From NCBI RefSeq assembly GCF_016756595.1, contig NZ_AP023257.1:5100001-5164000 (forward strand): a stretch of 64,000 nt of DNA. The letters run 5' to 3'. The translations under genes and the position numbers were made by a program. Source of the stretch: Mesorhizobium sp. L-2-11 (GTDB taxonomy: Bacteria > Pseudomonadota > Alphaproteobacteria > Rhizobiales > Rhizobiaceae). Shown here piece after piece: positions 1-8,245 of this stretch (position 1 is the stretch's first letter; each line of letters begins with the position of its first letter). A model generated the notes under the pieces. It saw only the letters and a program-made list of their open reading frames with translations. It made no database searches and had not been told where the DNA came from.

Positions 1-638
1 ACAACGGATGAGCGCACTGCCTTTTCAAGCGCAAACAGCGTGGTGTTTATCAGCGACGGCATGGCGTCAGGCAGAACTGCCCCGCACAGGACAGAGAACC
101 GACTGGCGCCGATGGCAAACAGCGCTTCCTGAGGTCTTTCGTCGGCGTCCTCCATCGCCTCGGCGAAGAAGCGCCCGCAAAAGCCGATCGTATCGACGAC
201 GATGGTCATGGTGCCAGCAACCGCCCCGAGACCAACGGCTGACACGAAAAGAAGCGCCCAGACCAAATCCGGAACGGTCCTGAACAACGAGACCAGCATC
301 CTCGATATATGCCGGAACGGGCCGAGCGGGGTTATGTCCTTGGCCGAAAGCCAGGCAAACGGCAAGCTGAGGGCGACGCCTATTGCTGTGCCCACGAGCG
401 CTATCTGAAAGGTTTCGACCATGCGCCAGAAAACCCGCAGGAGGAACCCTGGCTCGACATTTGGGGGTATCATGCGGCCGACGAGATGGGCCATTCTGGG
501 CACTCCGCCTGCCAGTTGTTCCGGCGATGGTGCGACCTGCCCGGCGGAAACGATCACGAGAGCGGCCAATGCGACGGCAAAGCTGAAAGTGAGGGGCGAG
601 ATCGATGGAATCCGGCTCGGCGAAAGGCGGTCATGCAT
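1..638 (-). CDS. phnE: Phosphonate ABC transporter permease PhnE (3' end beyond window)
   Basis: Inner-membrane permease that would carry phosphonates delivered by PhnD, powered by PhnC. The reading frame is open from the ATG at 638 to the window edge, giving about 212 residues of a protein usually near 270. Hydrophobic segments lie around residues 16-34, 76-96 and 118-145. The EAA-type loop that contacts the ATPase is clear at about residues 160-179 (EAMEDADERPQEALFAIGAS). The start overlaps the end of phnC by 8 bases, which suggests translational coupling. The C-terminus is not in the window, so nothing can be said about a second permease or further phn genes beyond it. Confidence 0.9.
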   Translation of the reverse strand, partial: MHDRLSPSRIPSISPLTFSFAVALAALVIVSAGQVAPSPEQLAGGVPRMAHLVGRMIPPNVEPGFLLRVFWRMVETFQIALVGTAIGVALSLPFAWLSAKDITPLGPFRHISRMLVSLFRTVPDLVWALLFVSAVGLGAVAGTMTIVVDTIGFCGRFFAEAMEDADERPQEALFAIGASRFSVLCGAVLPDAMPSLINTTLFALEKAVRSSV

Positions 639-1380
639 CGAAGACGTCTTTCAGATCAGCGCGGGTCACCTGCGTCGTCGGCCGGTCGAAGAAGACCTTG
701 CCCGCCTTGAGCGCGATCAAGCGGTCGGAGTAGCCGAGAGCATGCTCCATGTCGTGCGTGGTGTAGACCAGGGTTATCGCCTGTTCCTGTGTGAGCTCGG
801 AGAAAACGCGCATCACATCATGTCCGGCCGCCGGGTCGAGACTTGCCGCCGGTTCGTCCGCTATCAAAAGCTTCGGACGCCGGACCAGCGCCCGGGCAAT
901 CGCCACCCGCTGCGCCTGCCCTCCAGAAAGCGCGTCGGCGCGGGCGCCCGCCTTGCCGAGAAGCCGCACGTCGGCGAGCGCCTGCATTGCTTCCTCGCGC
1001 CAATGTTGCCTTGCGATGGACTGGTGCCAGCCACGCCAGCCGCCGGGCAGCCCGAGCTTGCCCTGCAAAACGTTGGTAAGAACCGATTGGCGGCTGACCA
1101 GCCCGTGGTGCTGGAAGACAAATCCGATCTGCCTACGGATGCGCCGCAGCTGGGCGACGGACGGCGCCGAGCGGAAGTTCTCGCCGAGGGTGACGACCTC
1201 TCCACCGCTCGACGGCAGAAGGCCGATAAGGCATTTGAGCAGGGTGGATTTTCCAGCACCATTCGAGCCAATCAGGGCAACCCGTTCGCGCGATGCTATG
1301 TCGAGGCCGACACTGGAGAAAACGACCTTTCCGTTCGCATAGCTCTTCGCCAAATCGTGCGCGCGAATGATAGCTGTCAT
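631..1380 (-). CDS. phnC: Phosphonate ABC transporter ATP-binding protein PhnC
   Basis: Cytoplasmic ATPase subunit of the phosphonate importer, 249 residues. Walker A (GSNGAGKST) is at about residues 38-46, the Q-loop glutamine at about 90, the LSGGQ signature at 151-155 and Walker B with the catalytic glutamate (LLIADE) at 171-176, so the nucleotide site is complete. I chose the ATG at 1380 because AGAGG sits 5 bases upstream; a TTG at 1398 in the same frame is possible but has no better ribosome site. It lies between phnD and phnE in the usual order. Confidence 0.95.
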   Translation of the reverse strand: MTAIIRAHDLAKSYANGKVVFSSVGLDIASRERVALIGSNGAGKSTLLKCLIGLLPSSGGEVVTLGENFRSAPSVAQLRRIRRQIGFVFQHHGLVSRQSVLTNVLQGKLGLPGGWRGWHQSIARQHWREEAMQALADVRLLGKAGARADALSGGQAQRVAIARALVRRPKLLIADEPAASLDPAAGHDVMRVFSELTQEQAITLVYTTHDMEHALGYSDRLIALKAGKVFFDRPTTQVTRADLKDVFDA

Positions 1381-1442
1381 AGTGACCTCTTGGCCCAATC
1401 CGGATTGCTGGCCCGGATTATTGGCCCGGACTACGAAATAGA

Positions 1443-1460
1443 CCGGCGGTTAACCGCCGG
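1443..1460. repeat. Perfect 18-bp palindrome between phnD and phnC
   Basis: CCGGCGGTTAACCGCCGG reads the same on both strands. It lies 26 bases downstream of the phnD stop, inside the operon. There is no T-run, so it is not a standard terminator. It may protect the phnD message or attenuate read-through into phnC and phnE, which would fit the higher need for a binding protein than for membrane components. Confidence 0.5.
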
Positions 1461-1485
1461 CCTTGCCGATGAAAAGGAGCAAGCC

Positions 1486-2343
1486 TCAGTTGACGAAGTC
1501 GGTAAGGGTCTCGATTCCAATCGTGCGGTACATCGAGCGGACATAGTCGTAGTCAGAGTCCCTGACGTCGGTCAGGAAGTAACCGCCCTTGAATTTCTGG
1601 TTGTCCTCACCGGTCAGGATCGCTTTCATCAGTTCGTTGCCATTCTTCGCAAAGGCATCGCGGATCTTGACGAACACGTCGTCTGAAATGTCCTTGCGGG
1701 CGACAAGAATGTCGTTCGGCAGATCGCGGCCGCGTGCGATGACCGAGAAGGCAACGCCGGGGAACGCTTCCCGCACCGAGTTCAGATAGCCGAAATTCAA
1801 GCCGATAGCGGCGATGTCGCCGCGGATGAGCGCCTCAGCCGCGATGTTGCGCGATATGATCACCGGTTCGTAATCGGTGGCATATTTCAGGTTGAAATCG
1901 GCCAGCGCCTGGGCGGGGCCGAGGTGCTGCGAGGTCGAGCCGACCGAGCCGAATGCGATCTTCTTGCCCTTCAGGTCCTCAATCGAGCGGATCGGCCCAT
2001 TCGCCAGCACGGCGATCTGCGCGAAATAATCGGGGCGCTGCCAGGCAACGACAATCTTCGGCTGGCTCAACTCCTTCATGACCACGTATTCTGCAGGACC
2101 GGTCAGCACAAGATCGACCTGCCCGGAATTCATCGCCTCGACGGCGGTGGTCCGCGAACTGACCGGAAACAGCTCGACATCCAGGCCCGTCGCCTCTTCA
2201 AGAGCAGTCTGGAAAGCGCCGAATTCCTGCTGAAGAGCCTCCAGCCCCTCCATGTCGGTCACCGCGAATTTCACCGGCTCCGCAAACACTGGAAGAGCGG
2301 AGCCGATCATTATGGCAAGTGCGGTTGCGATGGTGCGGATCAT
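1486..2343 (-). CDS. phnD: Phosphonate ABC transporter substrate-binding protein PhnD
   Basis: Periplasmic binding protein, 285 residues, which captures phosphonates for PhnE/PhnC. The N-terminus is a Sec signal peptide (charged MIR start, hydrophobic core, probable cleavage after PVFA near residue 21). The mature part has the PhnD/SsuA-like layout, with segments such as VDLVLTGPAEYVV and KGKKIAFGSVGSTSQH typical of the ligand-binding family. AAGGA lies 6 bases before the ATG. It is first in the leftward phn operon, and its start is only about 15 bases from the predicted PhnF operator, so repression by PhnF is likely. Confidence 0.93.
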   Translation of the reverse strand: MIRTIATALAIMIGSALPVFAEPVKFAVTDMEGLEALQQEFGAFQTALEEATGLDVELFPVSSRTTAVEAMNSGQVDLVLTGPAEYVVMKELSQPKIVVAWQRPDYFAQIAVLANGPIRSIEDLKGKKIAFGSVGSTSQHLGPAQALADFNLKYATDYEPVIISRNIAAEALIRGDIAAIGLNFGYLNSVREAFPGVAFSVIARGRDLPNDILVARKDISDDVFVKIRDAFAKNGNELMKAILTGEDNQKFKGGYFLTDVRDSDYDYVRSMYRTIGIETLTDFVN

Positions 2344-2357
2344 CGTTTTTCCTTTGC

Positions 2358-2367
2358 TGTATAGACA
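2358..2367. promoter_or_regulatory. Probable PhnF (HutC-type GntR) operator
   Basis: TGTATAGACA contains GTATAGAC, an exact fit to the GT-N-TA-N-AC consensus of HutC-subfamily GntR regulators, and resembles the core of the PhnF site known in mycobacteria. It lies in the 135-bp gap between divergent phnD and phnM, just upstream of the phnD ribosome site, and a HutC-type regulator gene is next to phnM. A weaker match, CGTATACG, follows about 30 bases to the right. The regulator link is inference. Confidence 0.55.
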
Positions 2368-2446
2368 GGAAACTGTTACCCGCTAATCCGTATACGCAGC
2401 AGATGACGCGCTCGTGACATTTCATCGGCGCCCACCGGCAGTCTTT

Positions 2447-2477
2447 GCTTTTGAGGGATACGCTTTTTGAGGGATAC
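2447..2477 (+). repeat. Tandem duplicated phnM leader carrying the ribosome site
   Basis: GCTTTTGAGGGATAC (2447-2461) is followed directly by GCTTTTTGAGGGATAC (2462-2477). The copies differ by one T. Each holds a GAGGG ribosome-binding sequence, and only the second is correctly spaced for the phnM start at 2479. It looks like a recent small duplication. Confidence 0.7.
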
Positions 2478-2478
2478 A

Positions 2479-3660
2479 GTGGACTGGCACATCCAGGGTG
2501 GTCGCATCCTTACCGAACAGGGATTTGAAACCGCGGATCTGAGCATTTCCGGCGGGATGCTGTCAGAGCTGCGAGCGGCCGATGCGTCCATAATCGACGC
2601 CGATGGACTGCTCGTGCTTCCGGGGATCGTTGATATTCACGGCGACGGCTTCGAGCGCCAGATCATGCCGCGGCCGGGTGTCCGCTTCGACACCGCGCTG
2701 GCGCTTAGAGATACAGACCGCCAGCTTGTCGCCAATGGCGTGACCACGGCCTTTCACGGCGTCACGGTGTCATGGGAGCCTGGACTTCGCTCGCTCGACG
2801 CTGCCAAACAGCTGATTAGGGCGGTCTGCGATCTCCGGGACACCCTTGGCTGCGATACGCGTCTTCATCTGCGCTGGGAGAGCTTCGCGCTTGATCAGAT
2901 GGCGCAGGTCGCACGATGGCTCTCGCTTTCGCCACGGCCGATCATCGCCGTCAACGATCATACGACGGGGTCGGTGCTGAACGGCACGATTGCCCGCAAG
3001 ATCGGCCAGATGGCGGAGCGGTCCGGCTTGAGCCGGGAGCAATATATGACGTTGCTCGACCAGATTTGGTCCCGCCGGGCCGAGGTCGAGATCGCGATCG
3101 CGAAACTGGCCGCGACTGCGCGGGCCAATGGCAATGTACTTCTTGCCCATGACGAAGCATCTCCCGAGGAACGCATGTATTTTCGCGCTCTCGGCGCAAA
3201 GGCCTCGGAATTTCCGCTAACGCTCGAAACAGCCAAGGCGGCGCGGCAAATGGGCGAGGACGTGATCCTCGGCGCGCCCAACGTCGTGCGCGGCGGCAGC
3301 CATAATGGAGCGCTAAATGCCACCGAGGCCGTCAGAGCCGGGCTTTGCACGGTGCTGACCAGCGATTACCACTACCCTTCGCCTCTGCATGCGGCCTTCA
3401 GGCTGTCTTCGCCAGACGCCGGCGACTTCCGCTTGATCTGGAATCTGGTTTCGGCAAACCCGGCCCGGGTGGCCGGCCTCGACGATCGCGGCTCGCTTGT
3501 TGCCGGCCGCCGGGCGGATCTGATCCTGGTCGATGCAGGCGATCCAGAGCATCCGCGCGTGATGGCCACCATGGTCCATGGACAAATTGTCTATTGCTCC
3601 GGGCTCTCGCGCACAGATCGGCGATGTGCACAGCGGTCGCCGGTGGAGAAGGTCTCATGA
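2479..3660 (+). CDS. phnM: PhnM: alpha-D-ribose 1-methylphosphonate 5-triphosphate diphosphatase
   Basis: Amidohydrolase-fold enzyme, 393 residues, which in the C-P lyase pathway removes pyrophosphate from ribose 1-alkylphosphonate 5-triphosphate. The metal-site motif DIHGD is near residue 53, followed by VNDHT, LLAHDE, LGAPNVVRGGSHNG and TSDYH, all typical of PhnM. GAGGG is 5 bases before the GTG at 2479; a TTG at 2467 is in frame but lies inside the duplicated leader. The stop overlaps the phnF start (ATGA). The C-P lyase core genes phnG to phnL are not in this window, so they must lie elsewhere if the pathway is complete. Confidence 0.9.
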   Translation: MDWHIQGGRILTEQGFETADLSISGGMLSELRAADASIIDADGLLVLPGIVDIHGDGFERQIMPRPGVRFDTALALRDTDRQLVANGVTTAFHGVTVSWEPGLRSLDAAKQLIRAVCDLRDTLGCDTRLHLRWESFALDQMAQVARWLSLSPRPIIAVNDHTTGSVLNGTIARKIGQMAERSGLSREQYMTLLDQIWSRRAEVEIAIAKLAATARANGNVLLAHDEASPEERMYFRALGAKASEFPLTLETAKAARQMGEDVILGAPNVVRGGSHNGALNATEAVRAGLCTVLTSDYHYPSPLHAAFRLSSPDAGDFRLIWNLVSANPARVAGLDDRGSLVAGRRADLILVDAGDPEHPRVMATMVHGQIVYCSGLSRTDRRCAQRSPVEKVS

Positions 3661-4442
3661 ACTTGGACACGAAAATTTCAACGCCACACGAGCCCAGCAG
3701 CAATCGCCTTCTGGCCTTTGACGGGCTGGTCTTTCGGCCACGCAGCGATACGCCGATCTGGCAGCAGATCTACGATCACATCTTCGATCTGATCGAGAGC
3801 GGCTGTCTTGCGCCGGGCAGCCAACTTCCCGGAGAAACGCATCTGGCAGAGAAACTCGCGGTCACCCGCATTACGCTTCGCCGGGCGCTGCAGCAGCTAC
3901 AGCACGAGGGCCACCTCACCGCCCGAAAGGGCGTCGGCATCTTCGTGCGAAACCTGCCCTCGACGTTCACGGTTCGCGACGGACAGCGCTTTCTCGACAA
4001 TTTCGTAGCCCACGGCCAGGAAATCGGCACCAAGACGCTGCTTATTGTCCGGGAACCGGCCGAACCGGCCGTGGCCGAGCGGTTGCGTCTCGCACCTGAC
4101 ACCACCATTATCCGCCTGTGCCGGATCAGAACGTCGGACAAGCAGCCGGTTTACGTCAATACCAAGTTCTTTCCGGCGCATCTCTTCCCCGACTTCGAGC
4201 AGAGATACGATGTGCGTCAGTCGGTGACCGATGTTTTCCGCGCGCATGGCATCGAGAACTACCGGCGGGCCGAGACGCGCATCAGTGGCGGCTTTGCATC
4301 CCCCGATGAAGCGGAAATCCTGCGGCTGACGCCCGGAACGCCAGTATTCCGCATCAATGCCGTCAACGAAGATCGCAACGGCGTAGCAATCGAATGGACC
4401 CGCGGCTGCTGGCCGCTGACATCTGTCGAATTCGTCTTCTGA
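3657..4442 (+). CDS. phnF: GntR/HutC-family transcriptional regulator PhnF
   Basis: Probable repressor of the phn genes, 261 residues. A winged helix-turn-helix lies at about residues 30-95 (segments PGSQLPGETHLAEKLAVTR and RKGVGIFV), followed by a UTRA ligand-binding domain from about 110 to the end, ending in the typical WPLTSVEF-like strand. The ATG overlaps the phnM stop by 4 bases, so the two are co-translated. The matching operator between phnD and phnM suggests it controls both directions. The effector is unknown; a phosphonate breakdown intermediate or phosphate state would be reasonable. Confidence 0.88.
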   Translation: MNLDTKISTPHEPSSNRLLAFDGLVFRPRSDTPIWQQIYDHIFDLIESGCLAPGSQLPGETHLAEKLAVTRITLRRALQQLQHEGHLTARKGVGIFVRNLPSTFTVRDGQRFLDNFVAHGQEIGTKTLLIVREPAEPAVAERLRLAPDTTIIRLCRIRTSDKQPVYVNTKFFPAHLFPDFEQRYDVRQSVTDVFRAHGIENYRRAETRISGGFASPDEAEILRLTPGTPVFRINAVNEDRNGVAIEWTRGCWPLTSVEFVF

Positions 4443-4507
4443 TTCTGGCGCATGTTTGAATCTGGCGCATGTCGCCTTCACGTGGTCGGGCGCTAAAACA
4501 TGCAACC

Positions 4508-4963
4508 TTAGACAGACACCACAAGCCGGTCGAGAAAAGGCCGCTGGCCGACAAGCAACTTTTCCCGGGCCATATCGAGGCCGAACCAGCCTGCGCGATC
4601 GATCTCTGGAAAAATCTGCTTGCGGCCGCTGCGCGGCGGCCATTCCAACTCGAACATGTTGCTGCGCAATGTGCCGGCGTCGAAATCGCTTTCGGCGGCG
4701 AAGGCTGTAACAAGCTTGCCGCCGGGCTGGCGCAGTTCCCCCAAAGGAAGCAGCGCTCCCTTAAGCTCCCAGCCGGTTTCCTCCGCAAATTCACGACGCG
4801 CCGCAGCTTCCGGCTGTTCGTCATCACCATACTCGCCCTTTGCAATCGACCAGGCGCCAAGATCGCGATTTTGCCAGAAGGGCCCGCCCGGATGGACAAG
4901 CAGCACCTGCAATTCGCCGGTTAATCTGCGGTAAGGCAGGATGCCCGCACTTCTTTTCGCCAT
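4508..4963 (-). CDS. Nudix (NUDIX) hydrolase
   Basis: A 151-residue pyrophosphohydrolase. The Nudix box is complete: G at about residue 43, E five residues on, then REFAEETGW, fitting GX5EX7REUXEEXGU. The N-terminus (SAGILPYR, HPGGPFW) is typical of the small COG4119-like branch. GGAGG lies 9 bases before the ATG. It sits downstream of a GT4 gene on the same strand with a 93-base gap and converges on phnF. The substrate cannot be told from sequence; nucleotide-sugar or dinucleotide clean-up is possible. Just outside it, at 4444-4455 and 4461-4472, TCTGGCGCATGT occurs twice. Confidence 0.88.
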   Translation of the reverse strand: MAKRSAGILPYRRLTGELQVLLVHPGGPFWQNRDLGAWSIAKGEYGDDEQPEAAARREFAEETGWELKGALLPLGELRQPGGKLVTAFAAESDFDAGTLRSNMFELEWPPRSGRKQIFPEIDRAGWFGLDMAREKLLVGQRPFLDRLVVSV

Positions 4964-5056
4964 CGCTTCATGCCTCCGGAATCCAGCTTACGATCGCGGG
5001 CAGGCTGAACGGGACTGCTGCGCCTGGATGGCAGATATCGTTGGCTCGAGATTGCC

Positions 5057-6223
5057 TCAAATGATGCTGGCCGCCGCCGCAAGTCGCTCATTCGGATTGC
5101 ACTCGACTTCCCTGAGCGGTGGTGGCGGCACTTCTGCAACTCCATCCACGCTGGCCATCAGCTCCAGATAGCGCTGAGCCGACGCGGCCCACTGAAATCG
5201 CGCCGCCCTGGCGCGACCGCGTGCGATCAAGTTGGTTCTGAGGTCTTTTTCGTGGACCAGGCGCATGAAACAATCGAACCATGCATTCTCATCGCAAGGT
5301 GATGCGTACAAGACCGCATCGCCGCCGATTTCGGGCAGGCTGGCACGGTCCGACATGACCACCGGACATCCCAGTGTCATGGCTTCGAGGGGCGGCAGCC
5401 CGAAACCCTCGACCAGGGATGGGAACGCCAGGCACAGGCAATCGCGCAGAAGCGCGCCGAGTTCTGCGTCCGACCGTCTTCCCAGCCAAATGACGTTCGG
5501 CGACTTCTGGTCGCCGATGCTGGCGAAAACGCGAGACGTTGCCGCGCCCACAACAGCAATCTGCAGCCCCGCCGCGGCAAGCCGGTCGTGCATGCCGATG
5601 ATCAGGCCGACATTTTTGTGCGGGATAGAACTGCCAAGCACGACGATCGTACCAGGGCCGGCCACTGCCAGAGTTTGTTCTGAGTGACAAGGAGCCCATC
5701 GCAACGCATGTTCATGCCCATTGCCTGCAATTTCGACCTTTGCCGCCGGGCACACGCCATAGCGCGCCAATTCACCCGCAGAGTATTTCGACACCGTCGT
5801 AACCTTGAGCACGGCCCTGCCCAAGGCAGGACCTAAGGTGCGGTAAAGAAGCCGAAATGGAAGTGAATAGCTCTGCGGGCATGCCCATGTATTGACGTCG
5901 TGAATGCACAGCACCTGCCGACGAACCGTCAGAGGGCCGGTATTGCAGAGGCTAAGCAGCCCGCCGCGAAGATAGGCCGGGAGCACAGCCTGTTCCCATG
6001 CATGCCCGCCGAAGCTGCCGACAGTGCGGACACGGATTGCTGCCAAGGGCAACGTGTCAAGCGCCCCCGGCGGAACCAGCAACTCGACCGTCAGATCCCG
6101 CGTCAAGGCAGCCTGGCCCACGATCAAGGCGTCCAGCGCCGAAACGATCTCGCGTGCGTACCGCTGAACCCCGGTGGTCGGCTGCGCGAGAAAACGGCCG
6201 TTGATTGTCCAATGTCGTGTCAT
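5057..6223 (-). CDS. Glycosyltransferase family 4 protein
   Basis: GT-B-fold sugar transferase of 388 residues from the ATG at 6223. The N-terminal half starts HWTINGRFLAQPTTGVQRYAR, the acceptor-side opening seen in bacterial GT4 mannosyl- and glucosyltransferases. The C-terminal half has VVLGSSIPHKN, then PSLVEGFGLPPLEAM, the EX7E donor-site motif. It is a clear paralogue of the gene at 9564 (WTING, GVxRYARE, LSFCN and CIHD are shared). A GTG at 6262 is an alternative start; neither has a strong ribosome site. Sugar and linkage are unknown, and a role in EPS repeat-unit assembly is inferred from context. Confidence 0.85.
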   Translation of the reverse strand: MTRHWTINGRFLAQPTTGVQRYAREIVSALDALIVGQAALTRDLTVELLVPPGALDTLPLAAIRVRTVGSFGGHAWEQAVLPAYLRGGLLSLCNTGPLTVRRQVLCIHDVNTWACPQSYSLPFRLLYRTLGPALGRAVLKVTTVSKYSAGELARYGVCPAAKVEIAGNGHEHALRWAPCHSEQTLAVAGPGTIVVLGSSIPHKNVGLIIGMHDRLAAAGLQIAVVGAATSRVFASIGDQKSPNVIWLGRRSDAELGALLRDCLCLAFPSLVEGFGLPPLEAMTLGCPVVMSDRASLPEIGGDAVLYASPCDENAWFDCFMRLVHEKDLRTNLIARGRARAARFQWAASAQRYLELMASVDGVAEVPPPPLREVECNPNERLAAAASII

Positions 6224-6535
6224 CACAGGGTTTTGGTCACCAGCGCCATGCCTCAGTTCCACGAGTTTGGACGATCAGGACAGCAGGGTCATCCTGGCTT
6301 TTGGGACGTACGCGGTCGTTTGCCTCAGAGGCTTCCAGGCAGCTCTCATCCGAATGGCGAGGCCAATCATGGGCGTTTACGCCAAATGTGTGAGGTTCTG
6401 CGTGGCGCGGTTTTGATAGACTGCGTCGCGCGGTGCGGCAGATCCCAATCGTCGTGCTCGGATGGATGTCAGGCGAGTTCAGCGAGTGGAGTGACGCCAC
6501 ATGATGTCTGGCGCAAAACAAGCAAGTTCGCGCTG

Positions 6536-8077
6536 ATGCAGCGGCCGACCAATCCATCCCAACCGGGTTCCGTTGGACGGGCGGTCGCCGCGACCAGACG
6601 TCTGTGGACAATCCTGGCATGCCTGCTGGGCATGACAGCTTCGTGCGCAGCGGATCTGCTCTGGGGGGTGAATGGCCATCCCTTCACCGCTTATCCTGGA
6701 ATATCGATCGAACAGCAACTCGACTATGTCCGCGACCTCGGCATGAAGTCGTATCGCGTCAACATATCCAGCCCCGACGGCGCCACCAAACTTGCCGAAC
6801 TGGTCAAAGCGGGCAAGCAGCGCGGAGTCCAGATCCTGCCGGTAATCACGCCCGACCTGGACCTGGACAATGGGACCGTCGATGATCTCTATGCGCAGGC
6901 CTACGATCTCGCGTCGACACTGGTATCCCGCTTCAAGGACGACATCCGCGTTTGGGAGCTTGGCAACGAGATGGAGAATTACGCCATCTTGATGCCGTGC
7001 GAGATGCGGGACAGCGGAGAACAATACAACTGCTCCTGGGGCCCTGCCGGCGGCACCGAGACGACCCACTATTTCAGCCCGCGCTGGTCTAAGGTGAGCG
7101 CAGTACTGCGCGGTCTGTCGGATGCAACCATCGCGGTGGATCCGACCATAAGAAAAGCAATGGGAACGGCCGGCTGGGGTCACCGCGGGGCGTTCACCCG
7201 CATGCTGCAGGACGGCATCAGATGGGATATATCGGTCTGGCATCTGTACGGGGGCGACCCCGAAGACGTATTCAAGTTTCTGGCCACGCTCGGTCGCCCA
7301 ATCTGGCTCACTGAATTCAACCACCCTGGAGGCAGCCAGAAGGGAGAAAGTCAGCAGGCGGACGGTCTCGTCGAGACGATGACGCTGCTGAGGCGATATC
7401 AGGCCTTATATGGAGTGGAGGCTGCCCACATCTACGAACTGCTCGACGAGCCGTACTGGGCGCCGAGCTACGAAGCCTTCATGGGTCTAGTTCGACTGAA
7501 GAAGCGCGGCGACGGGCTTTGGGCGCCGAGCGGGCGAAAGCCGGCATATGATGCCGTAAAGAAGACCATTGCGAACGGCAATGCAGGTTCCAGTTCGCCG
7601 ACGGTCTCGACGAAGAGCTTGCCGCCTGCGGACCATACGTCGGTACCCCCCGTTGCCGATGCTGGTGCATTTCACCCCTGTTCGCTTGATGCGTTCGACA
7701 AGTCTGTCTTCAACCACGCCAACCAGATTGCATATGCTTACTGCCTAATCTTGCGTCGCATGCCGTCTCCGGCCGAGCAGTGGCGCGCGGTCGTCGCGAT
7801 GAAGAAGGATCCATCTATCTTTCCGACACTGACGAAGATGTTGCTTTCGGTCGAATTCAGGACCGACAATCAGCCAGTTGGTCTTGGCAATGCGCAATTT
7901 GTGACCCTTCTCTATCGGACATTGCTGGGACGGGAGCCAGACGGCCAGGGTCTTTCTGATTACGTGTCGAAACTGGACAGAGGCGAGGCGAGTGGAGAAC
8001 AGCTCGTGGCGGAATTCATCCATTCACATGAGTTTCGCTCCAGACACCCGGTTCTGTTTCCCAACGAGCCTCAATAG
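6536..8077 (+). CDS. Secreted clan GH-A-like glycoside hydrolase with DUF4214-like tail
   Basis: A 513-residue protein from the ATG at 6536. Residues 1-39 form a long signal peptide (RR, then WTILACLLGMTASCA). The middle is a TIM-barrel glycosidase: WELGNEME gives the acid/base pair N144-E145, and WLTEFNHPGG gives the probable nucleophile E260. The last roughly 110 residues (LYRTLLGREPDGQGLSDY, then HSHEFRSRH) match the DUF4214 pattern found on extracellular and surface proteins. Between them is a Ser/Pro-rich linker (about 360-395). It lies among EPS genes and may trim or cut the polysaccharide during export. The reading frame stays open far upstream to 5900, but that part is antisense to the neighbouring transferase and not convincing. 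Confidence 0.8.
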   Translation: MQRPTNPSQPGSVGRAVAATRRLWTILACLLGMTASCAADLLWGVNGHPFTAYPGISIEQQLDYVRDLGMKSYRVNISSPDGATKLAELVKAGKQRGVQILPVITPDLDLDNGTVDDLYAQAYDLASTLVSRFKDDIRVWELGNEMENYAILMPCEMRDSGEQYNCSWGPAGGTETTHYFSPRWSKVSAVLRGLSDATIAVDPTIRKAMGTAGWGHRGAFTRMLQDGIRWDISVWHLYGGDPEDVFKFLATLGRPIWLTEFNHPGGSQKGESQQADGLVETMTLLRRYQALYGVEAAHIYELLDEPYWAPSYEAFMGLVRLKKRGDGLWAPSGRKPAYDAVKKTIANGNAGSSSPTVSTKSLPPADHTSVPPVADAGAFHPCSLDAFDKSVFNHANQIAYAYCLILRRMPSPAEQWRAVVAMKKDPSIFPTLTKMLLSVEFRTDNQPVGLGNAQFVTLLYRTLLGREPDGQGLSDYVSKLDRGEASGEQLVAEFIHSHEFRSRHPVLFPNEPQ

Positions 8078-8245
8078 TTCAATGAACATCACCGGCCGCA
8101 GATTGTCGTTGCGCTTGGACAGCGTTCGAAACATGATGCTGGCAGTTCACCATGAGCACCATTTTTGCGCATTGTCCTGTGGTCCGAGCGGTGCCCCGGC
8201 CGCCTTTTTCGCGACTTCCGCAACGAGCAACGCCAATGACGAGGA

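Noticed and set aside
421..1686. Long rightward open frame (421 codons) over the phn genes
   Set aside because: It lies antisense to phnC and phnD, which have clear motifs; the frame is a by-product of GC-rich codon use.
5900..6535. N-terminal extension of the glycoside hydrolase
   Set aside because: The frame is open but antisense to the GT4 gene, and a signal peptide fits the start at 6536.
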